Shown here: piece after piece, positions 56,031 through 64,000 of the stretch | Numbering within the stretch: position 1 is the stretch's first letter | How the letters are laid out: every line of letters begins with the position of its first letter | Assembly (NCBI GenBank): GCA_037013495.1 | Contig: CM072810.1 | Coordinates: 36,733,843-36,797,842 of the forward strand | DNA from: Hippophae tibetana | Lineage: Eukaryota > Streptophyta > Magnoliopsida > Rosales > Elaeagnaceae | DNA length: 64,000 bases | Direction of reading: 5' to 3' | Notes under the pieces: model-generated | Told to the model about the DNA's origin: nothing | Seen by the model: only the letters and a program-made list of their open reading frames with translations | Databases searched by the model: none | Position numbers and translations under genes: made by a program

Positions 56031-58200
56031 TTCAAGAAAAAGATACCTTGCTTAAATCCATATAGAAGGCCTGTGAACAAACTGTTAAATGAATCAGTTG
56101 CGAAATTATTCGAACTGCATTATTTGTTGCCAAGATGATAGCAATCCACTTTCGCGGATGGAAAGAGCTTGACTTTATAGACATCAAGTATAGTGGTACG
56201 AGCGAAGCTATTTTGACACAATTGTTAGAAATGATGAATCTAATAACAATGAAGAGAAAATATCTATACTTTCCCATAGATTTACTAAATTTCTTAGAAA
56301 GAATAAACCCGTTTTTAGGGATTTAAAAAAAAGGTAATCCGAGCTCTAAAATGATTATTTCAATGAATTTATAGTTGTATTTCTTCCAAGCGACTTCAAA
56401 CATTTTGGAGACCACTCATATAGGCATTTGAGCAGAAAACTAAATCTAGAACTATGCAGCTGAACATAAATTTTGAACTCTATATCATGCAAGAGGATGA
56501 AACTTTGAACAAATTCTATGCAGGTTTTTCAATCATTATCAACTGCCCGTACAATTTGGATGGACCTATTTGGAAAAAAAAGTAGATTGAGAAAATTGTT
56601 GTTAGCCTACATTATCATTTTCAAGAAAAAGATACCTTGCTTAAATCCATATAGAAGGCCTGTGAACATACTGTTAAATGAATCAGTTGCGAAATTATTC
56701 GAACTGCATTATTTGTTGCCAAGATGATAGCAATCCACTTTCGCGGATGGAAAGAGCTTGACTTTATAGACATCAAGTATAGTGGTACGAGCGAAGCTAT
56801 TTTGACACAATTGTTAGAAATGATGAATCTAATACCAATGAAGCAAAAATATCTATACTTTCCCAGAGATTTACTAAATTTCTTAGAAAGAATAAACCCG
56901 TTTTTAGGGATTTAAGAAAAAGGTAATCCGAGCTCTAAAATGATTATTTCAATGAATTTATAGTTGTATTTGTTCCAAGCGACTTCAAACATTTTGGAGA
57001 CCACTCATATAGGCATTTGAACAAAAAACTAAATCTAGAACTATGCAGCCGAACATAAATTTTGAACTCTATATCATGCAAGAGGATGAAACTTTGAACA
57101 AATTCTATGCAGGTTTTTCAATCATTATCAACTGCCCGTACAATTTGGATGGACCTATTTGGAAAAAAAAGTAGATTGAGAAAATTGTTGTTAGCCTACA
57201 TTATCATTTTCAAGAAAAAGATACCTTGCTTAAATCCATATAGAAGGCCTGTGAACATACTGTTAAATGAATCAGTTGCGAAATTATTCGAACTGCATTA
57301 TTTGTTGCCAAGATGATAGCAATCCACTTTCGCGGATGGAAAGAGCTTGACTTTATAGACATCAAGTATAGTGGTACGAGCGAAGCTATTTTGACACAAT
57401 TGTTAGAAATGATGAATCTAATAACAATGAAGAGAAAATATCTATACTTTCCCATAGATTTACTAAATTTCTTAGAAAGAATAAAACCGTTTTTAGGGAT
57501 TTAAAAAAAAAGGTAATCCGAGCTCTAAAATGATTATTTCAATGAATTTATAGTTGTATTTCTTCCAAGCGACTTCAAACATTTTGGAGACCACTCATAT
57601 AGGCATTTGAGCAGAAAACTAAATCTAGAAATATGCACTCGAACAAAAATTTTGAACTCTAAATCATGCAAGAGGATGAAACTTTGAACAAATTCTACGC
57701 AGGTTTTTCAAACATTATCAACTACTCGTACAATTGGATGGACCTATTTGGAAAAAAAAGTAGATTGAGAAAAATGTTGTTAGCCTACATTATCATTTTC
57801 AAGAAAAAGATACCTTGCTTAAATCCATATAGAAGGCCTATGAACTTACTGTTAAATGAACCAGTTGCGAAATTATTCGAACTGCATTATTTGTTGCCAA
57901 GATGATAGCAATCCACTTTCGCGGATGGAAAGAGCTTGACTTTATAGACATCAAGTATAGTGGTACGAGCGAAGCTATTTTGACACAATTGTTAGAAATG
58001 ATGAATCTAATAACAATGAAGAGAAAATATCTATACTTTCCCATAGATTTACTAAATTTCTTAGAAAGAATAAAACCGTTTTTAGGGATTTAAAAAAAAG
58101 GTAATCCGAGCTCTAAAATGATTATTTCAATGAATTTATAGTTGTATTTCTTCCAAGCGACTTCAAACATTTTGGAGAGCACTCATATAGGCATTTGAGC
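56031..58200 (+). repeat. Run of A-type units with one A/C'' hybrid
   Basis: Landmarks are 56135 (A), 56724 (hybrid), 57313 (A) and 57902 (A). The unit at 56724 has the A front (gcggatgg, tatagac) but the C'' rear (gaagcaaaaat, cccagag, tttaagaaaaagg), a clean switch between two subtypes. The units at 57313 and 57902 share a set of private changes, including atatgcactcg, acaattggatgg, gaaaaatgttg and gaaccagttg, with units 5301 bp downstream at 62614 and 63203. Confidence 0.8.
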
Positions 58201-61200
58201 AGAAAACTAAATCTAGAACTATGCAGTCGAACATAAATTTTGAACTCTAAATCATGCAAGAGGATGAAACTTTGAACAAATTCTACGCAGGTTTTTCAAA
58301 CATTATCAACTACTCGTACAATTTGGATGGACCTATTTGGAAAAAAAAGTAGATTGACAAAATTGTTGTTAGCCTACATTATCATTTTCAAGAAAAAGAT
58401 ACCTTGCTTAAATCCATATTGAAGGCCTATGAACTTACTGTTAAATAAATCAGTTGAGAAATTATTCGAACTGTAATATTTGTTGCCAAGATGATAGCAA
58501 TCCACTTTCGTGGACGGAAAGAGCTTGACTTTATATACATCAAGTATAGTGGTACGAGCGAAGCTATTTTGACACAATTGTTAGAAATGATGAATCTAAT
58601 ACCAATGAAGAGAAAATATCTATACTTTCCCATAGATTTACTAAATTTCTTAGAAAGAATAAAATCGTTTTTAGGGATTTAAAAAAAAGGTAATCCGAGC
58701 TCTAAAATGATTATTTCAATGAATTTATAGTTGTATTTCTTCCAAGCGACTTCAAACTTTTTCGAGACCACTCATATAGCCATTTGAGCAGAAAACTAAA
58801 TCTAGAACTATGCAGTCGAACATAAATTTTGAACTCTATATCATGCAAGAGGATGAAACTTTGAACAAATTCTACGCAGGTTTTTCAAACATTATCAACT
58901 ACTCGTACAATTTGGATGGACCTATTTGAAAAAAAAAGTAGATTGACAAAATTGTTGTTAGCCTACATTATCATTTTCAAGAAAAAGATACCTTGCTTAA
59001 ATCCATATTGAAGGCCACTGAACTTACTGTTAAATGAATCAGTTGGGAACTTATACGAACTACATTATTTGTTGCCAAGATGATAGCAATCCACTTTCGT
59101 GGACGGAAAGAGCTTGACTTTATAGACATCAAGTATAGTGGTACGAGCGAAGCTATTTTGACACAATTGTTAGAAATGATGAATCTAATACCAATGAAGC
59201 AAAAATATCTATACTTTCCCAGAGATTTACTAAATTTCTTAGAAAGAATAAACCCGTTTTTAGGGATTTAAGAAAAAGGTAATCCGAGCTCTAAAATGAT
59301 TATTTCAATGAATTTATAGTTGTATTTGTTCCAAGCGACTTCAAACATTTTGGAGACCACTCATATAGGCATTTGAACAAAAAACTAAATCTAGAACTAT
59401 GCAGCTGAACATAAATTTTGAACTCTATATCATGCAAGAGGATGAAACTTTGAACAAATTCTATGCAGGTTTTTCAATCATTATCAACTGCCCGTACAAT
59501 TTGGATGGACCTATTTGGAAAAAAAAGTAGATTGAGAAAATTGTTGTTAGCCTACATTATCATTTTCAAGAAAAAGATACCTTGCTTAAATCCATATAGA
59601 AGGCCTGTGAACATACTGTTAAATGAATCAGTTGCGAAATTATTCGAACTGCATTATTTGTTGCCAAGATGATAGCAATCCACTTTCGCGGATGGAAAGA
59701 GCTTGACTTTATAGACATCAAGTATAGTGGTACGAGCGAAGCTATTTTGACACAATTGTTAGAAATGATGAATCTAATAACAATGAAGAGAAAATATCTA
59801 TACTTTCCCATAGATTTACTAAATTTCTTAGAAAGAATAAAACCGTTTTTAGGGATTTAAAAAAAAGGTAATCCGAGCTCTAAAATGATTATTTCAATGA
59901 ATTTATAGTTGTATTTCTTCCAAGCGACTTCAAACATTTTGGAGAGCACTCATATAGGCATTTGAGCAGAAAACTAAATCTAGAACTATGCAGTCGAACA
60001 TAAATTTTGAACTCTAAATCATGCAAGAGGATGAAACTTTGAACAAATTCTACGCAGGTTTTTCAAACATTATCAACTACTCGTACAATTTGGATGGACC
60101 TATTTGGAAAAAAAAGTAGATTGACAAAATTGTTGTTAGCCTACATTATCATTTTCAAGAAAAAGATACCTTGCTTAAATCCATATTGAAGGCCTATGAA
60201 CTTACTGTTAAATAAATCAGTTGAGAAATTATTCGAACTGTAATATTTGTTGCTAAGAGGATAGCAATCCACTTTCGCGGAGGGAAAGAGCTTGACTTTA
60301 TAGACATCAAGTATAGTGGTACGAGCGAAGCAATTTAGACACAATTGTTAGAATAGATGAATCTAATACCAATGAAGAGAAAATATCTATACTTTCCCAT
60401 AGATTTACAAAATTTCTTAGAAAGAATAAACCCGTTTTTAGGAATTTAGAAAAAAGGTAATCCGAGCTCCAAAATGGTTATTTCAATGAATTTATAGTGG
60501 TATTTCTTCCAAGAAACTTCAAACATTTTGGAGACCACTCATATAGGCATTTGAACAAAAAACTAAATCTAGAACTATGCAGCTGAACAAAAATTTTGAA
60601 CTCTATATCATGCAAGAGGATGAAACTTTGAACAAATTCTACGCAGGTTTTTCAATCATTATCAACTACTCGTACAATTTGGATGGACCTATTTGGAAAA
60701 AAAAGTAGATTGACAAAATTGTTGTTAGCCTACATTATCATTTTCAAGAAAAAGATACCTTGCTTAAATCCATATTGAAGGCCAGTGAACTTACTGTTAA
60801 ATGAGTCAGTTGGGAAATTATTCGAACTACATTATTTTATGCCAAGATGATAGCAATCCACTTTCGTGGACGGAAAGAGCTTGACTTTATATACATCAAG
60901 TATAGTGGTACGAGCGAAGCTATTTTGACACAATTGTTAGAAATGATGAATCTAATAACAATGAAGAGAAAATATCTATACTTTCCCATAGATTTACTAA
61001 ATTTCTTAGAAAGAATAAACCCGTTTTTAGGGATTTAAAAAAAAGGTAATCCGAGCTCTAAAATGATTATTTCAATGAATTTATAGTTGTATTTCTTCCA
61101 AGCGACTTCAAAATTTTTCGAGACCACTCATATAGCCATTTGAGCAGAAAACTAAATCTAGAACTATGCAGTCGAACATAAATTTTGAACTCTATATCAT

Positions 61201-61950
61201 GCAAGAGGATGAAACTTTGAACAAATTCTACGCAGGTTTTTCAAACATTATCAACTACTCGTACAATTTGGATGGACCTATTTGAAAAAAAAAGTAGATT
61301 GACAAAATTGTTGTTAGCCTACATTATCATTTTCAAGAAAAAGATACCTTGCTTAAATCCATATTGAAGGCCACTGAACTTACTGTTAAATGAATCAGTT
61401 GGGAACTTATACGAACTACATTATTTGTTGCCAAGATGATAGCAATCCACTTTCGTGGACGGAAAGAGCTCGACTTTATAGACATCAAGTATAGTGGTAC
61501 GAGCGAAGCTATTTTGACACAATTGTTAGAAATGATGAATCTAATACCAATGAAGCAAAAATATCTATACTTTCCCAGAGATTTACTAAATTTCTTAGAA
61601 AGAATATACCCGTTTTTAGGGATTTAAGAAAAAGGTAATCCGAGCTATAAAATGATTATTTCAATGAATTTATAGTTGTATTTGTTCCAAGCGACTTCAA
61701 ACATTTTGGAGACCACTCATATAGGCATTTGAACAAAAAACTAAATCTAGAACTATGCAGCTGAACATAAATTTTGAACTCTATATCATGCAAGAGGATG
61801 AAACTTTGAACAAATTCTATGCAGGTTTTTCAATCATTATCAACTGCCCGTACAATTTGGATGGACCTATTTGGAAAAAAAAGTAGATTGAGAAAATTGT
61901 TGTTAGCCTACATTATCATTTTCAAGAAAAAGATACCTTGCTTAAATCCA
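58200..61950 (+). repeat. Second occurrence of the C-C''-A-B'' tetramer series
   Basis: Landmarks are 58491 (C), 59080 (C''), 59669 (A), 60258 (B''), 60847 (C) and 61436 (C''). The first five match 47300 to 49656 at an offset of 11191 bp (19 units), sharing ggagagcactc after A and aaaatggttatttc after B'' (near 49285 and 60475). The C unit at 58491 is preceded by B-like text (ctgtaatatttg), showing another subtype switch at its left edge. The unit at 60847 has A-like bases in its middle part. Confidence 0.82.
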
Positions 61951-62460
61951 TATAGAAGGAATGTGAACTTACTGTTAAATGAATCAGTTGCGAAATTATT
62001 CGAACTGCATTATTTGTTGCCAAGATGATAGCAATCCACTTTCGCCGATGGAAAGAGCTTGACTTTATAGACATCAAGTATAGTTGTACGAGCGAAGCTA
62101 TTTTGACACAATTGTTTGAAATGATGAATCTAGTACCAATGAAGAGAAAATATCTATACTTTCCCATAGATTTACTAAATTTCTTAGAAAGAATAAACCC
62201 ATTTTTAGGGATTTAAAAAAAAGGTAATCTGAGCTCTAAAATGATTATTTCAATGAATTTATAGTTGTATTTCATCCAAGCGACTTCAAACATTTTGGAG
62301 ACCACTCATATAGGCATTTGAGCAAAAACCTAAATCTAGAACTATGCAGCTGAACATAAATTTTGAACTCTATATCATGCAAGAGGATGAAACTTTGAAC
62401 AAATTCTATGCAGGTTTTTCAATCATTATCAACTGCCCGTACAATTTGGATTGACCTATT
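61950..62460 (+). repeat. Strongly diverged monomer
   Basis: The unit with landmark 62025 carries many bases seen in no other copy I read: gaaggaatgtg, ttcgccgatgg, tatagttgtacg, ttgtttgaaatg, ctagtacca, acccattttt, gtaatctgagc next to it, gcaaaaacctaaat and tttggattgacc. That is about ten private substitutions within some 500 bp, against zero to three in most units. The length is still normal. It sits between homogeneous blocks on both sides, so it has escaped recent homogenisation. Confidence 0.8.
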
Positions 62461-64000
62461 TGGAAAAAAAAGTAGATTGAGAAAAATGTTGTTAGCCTAC
62501 ATTATCATTTTCAAGAAAAAGATACCTTGCTTAAATCCATATAGAAGGCCTATGAACTTACTGTTAAATGAACCAGTTGCGAAATTATTCGAACTGCATT
62601 ATTTGTTGCCAAGATGATAGCAATCCACTTTCGCGGATGGAAAGAGCTTGACTTTATAGACATCAAGTATAGTGGTACGAGCGAAGCTATTTTGACACAA
62701 TTGTTAGAAATGATGAATCTAATAACAATGAAGAGAAAATATCTATACTTTCCCATAGATTTACTAAATTTCTTAGAAAGAATAAAACCGTTTTTAGGGA
62801 TTTAAAAAAAAAGGTAATCCGAGCTCTAAAATGATTATTTCAATGAATTTATAGTTGTATTTCTTCCAAGCGACTTCAAACATTTTGGAGACCACTCATA
62901 TAGGCATTTGAGCAGAAAACTAAATCTAGAAATATGCACTCGAACAAAAATTTTGAACTCTAAATCATGCAAGAGGATGAAACTTTGAACAAATTCTACG
63001 CAGGTTTTTCAAACATTATCAACTACTCGTACAATTGGATGGACCTATTTGGAAAAAAAAGTAGATTGAGAAAAATGTTGTTAGCCTACATTATCATTTT
63101 CAAGAAAAAGATACCTTGCTTAAATCCATATAGAAGGCCTATGAACTTACTGTTAAATGAACCAGTTGCGAAATTATTCGAACTGCATTATTTGTTGCCA
63201 AGATGATAGCAATCCACTTTCGCGGATGGAAAGAGCTTGACTTTATAGACATCAAGTATAGTGGTACGAGCGAAGCTATTTTGACACAATTGTTAGAAAT
63301 GATGAATCTAATAACAATGAAGAGAAAATATCTATACTTTCCCATAGATTTACTAAATTTCTTAGAAAGAATAAAACCGTTTTTAGGGATTTAAAAAAAA
63401 GGTAATCCGAGCTCTAAAATGATTATTTCAATGAATTTATAGTTGTATTTCTTCCAAGCGACTTCAAACATTTTGGAGACCACTCATATAGGCATTTGAG
63501 CAGAAAACTAAATCTAGAACTATGCACTCGAACAAAAATTTTGAACTCTAAATCATGCAAGAGGATGAAACTTTGAACAAATTCTACGCAGGTTTTTCAA
63601 ACATTATCAACTACTCGTACAATTGGATGGACCTATTTGGAAAAAAAAGTAGATTGACAAAATTGTTGTTAGCCTACATTATCATTTTCAAGAAAAAGAT
63701 ACCGTGCTTAAATCCATATTGAAGGCCTGTGAACTTACTGTTAAATGAATCAGTTGGTAAATTATTCGAACTGTAATATTTGTTGCTAAGAGGATAGCAA
63801 TCCACTTTTGCGGAGGGAAAGAGCTTGACTTTATAGACATCAAGTATAGTGGTACGAGCGAAGCAATTTTGACACAATTGTTAGAATTGATGAATCTAAT
63901 ACCAATGAAGAGAAAATATCTATACTTTCCCATATATTTACTAAATTTCTTAGAAAGAATAAACCCGTTTTTAGGGATTTAAGAAAAAGATAATCCGAGC
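62460..64000 (+). repeat. Recently duplicated tail units and truncated last unit
   Basis: Units at 62614 and 63203 are near copies of each other and of the unit at 57902, sharing gaaaaatgttg, gaaccagttg and the tgcactcgaac/acaattggatgg pair. The offset from 57313/57902 is 5301 bp (nine units). The last unit, landmark 63791, is B-type but with private changes such as accgtgctt, gttggtaaatt, cttttgcgg and catatatttac. It is cut by the window end. The array plainly continues beyond 64000. Confidence 0.8.

Larger units (their letters stand above)
1..64000 (+). repeat. Satellite DNA array, 589-bp monomer, about 108.7 copies
   Basis: The whole window is head-to-tail copies of one 589-bp unit. The landmark atgatagcaatcc or aggatagcaatcc starts at 180 and recurs every 589 bp. 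The exceptions are 6070 to 6658 and 6658 to 7246 (588 each), 10191 to 10781 (590), 11370 to 11960 (590), 15494 to 16084 (590), 17262 to 17852 (590), 25509 to 26097 (588), 33754 to 34342 (588) and 63203 to 63791 (588). No copy is inverted and no foreign sequence interrupts the array. Because 589 is not a multiple of three, no reading frame can run through successive units, which explains the many short open frames and the lack of long ones. The array leaves the window at both ends. Subtypes differ by about 4-6% where compared, while copies of the same higher-order block differ by well under 1%. Location (centromeric or other heterochromatin) is inference. Confidence 0.98.

Noticed and set aside
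1-64000. CRISPR array or other short-repeat defence system
   Set aside because: The repeat is 589 bp with no alternating short repeat and unique spacer, and no cas-like genes are present.
1-64000. Ribosomal DNA or tRNA tandem cluster
   Set aside because: No rRNA-like conserved segments or tRNA cloverleaf sequences are seen in the monomer.
1-64000. CENP-B box (TTCGnnnnAnnCGGGn)
   Set aside because: ttcgaac and ttcgcgg occur, but no copy I read completes the motif with CGGG at the right spacing.
1-64000. Intact LTR retrotransposon or nested array of whole elements
   Set aside because: There are no LTRs, primer-binding site, polypurine tract, protease, integrase or reverse transcriptase. Only a broken gag-like fragment repeats.

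Overview
The window is one uninterrupted tandem-repeat (satellite DNA) array. It contains no gene I can support. The unit is 589 bp, AT-rich (roughly two thirds A+T by eye), and every copy lies in the same orientation from base 1 to base 64000. I placed a fixed landmark, the start of atgatagcaatcc (aggatagcaatcc in some copies), in 109 successive units from 180 to 63791. Of the 108 spacings, 99 are exactly 589 bp and the other nine are 588 or 590. Both window edges cut through repeat, so the array is longer than 64 kb and no flanking single-copy DNA is visible. Short overlapping open frames recur on both strands at 589-bp intervals. They are by-products of the repeat and are not annotated as genes.

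The host is probably a plant, with moderate confidence. Parts of the monomer plus strand still resemble the C-terminal half of the Gag protein of Ty1/copia LTR retrotransposons (Retrotran_gag_2/UBN2 family), in the form common in flowering plants. The satellite therefore seems to have grown from a fragment of an old, broken retrotransposon gag. A large satellite of this kind fits centromeric, pericentromeric or other heterochromatin, but nothing in the window proves the location.

The units fall into recurring subtypes that differ by about 4-6% where I compared them. A has gcggatgg after the landmark. A' is A with gacaaaattg. B has the aggatag landmark, gcggaggg and a distinct second half. B' is B with ataggcatcaaata. 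B'' is B with two linked substitutions about 80-105 bases after the landmark. C has gtggacgg and tatatacatc. C' is C with cataattg and cccagag. C'' has gtggacgg, tatagac and gaagcaaaaat. D has agtatagtgtacg. E has ggccatgtg and gaaggga.

These subtypes are arranged in higher-order repeats (HORs) whose copies are far more alike than neighbouring units. The layout is: 1-4975 trimer A-B-C (1767 bp); 4976-8900 trimer C'-D-E (1765 bp); 8.9-20.0 kb a nine-unit block followed by a ten-unit version of it; 20.0-24.2 kb irregular; 24.2-38.2 kb two copies of a large block offset by 8245 bp, with a B'-C-B'-A' tetramer (2356 bp) between and overlapping them; 38.2-41.1 kb irregular tetramers; 41.1-44.0 and 49.9-52.8 kb two copies of a block offset by 8835 bp; 44.0-49.9 kb tetramer B''-C-C''-A (2356 bp); 52.8-56.0 kb trimer C-C''-B'' (1767 bp); 56.0-58.2 kb mostly A units; 58.2-61.9 kb the tetramer again, offset by 11191 bp; 61.9-62.5 kb one unusually diverged unit; 62.5-64.0 kb a recently duplicated tail. 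Monomers, pairs, 3-, 4-, 9/10- and 14/15-unit blocks have thus all been copied, as expected from unequal exchange, gene conversion or rolling-circle reinsertion. I saw no rRNA, tRNA, CRISPR, intact transposable element, telomere repeat or promoter that I could support.
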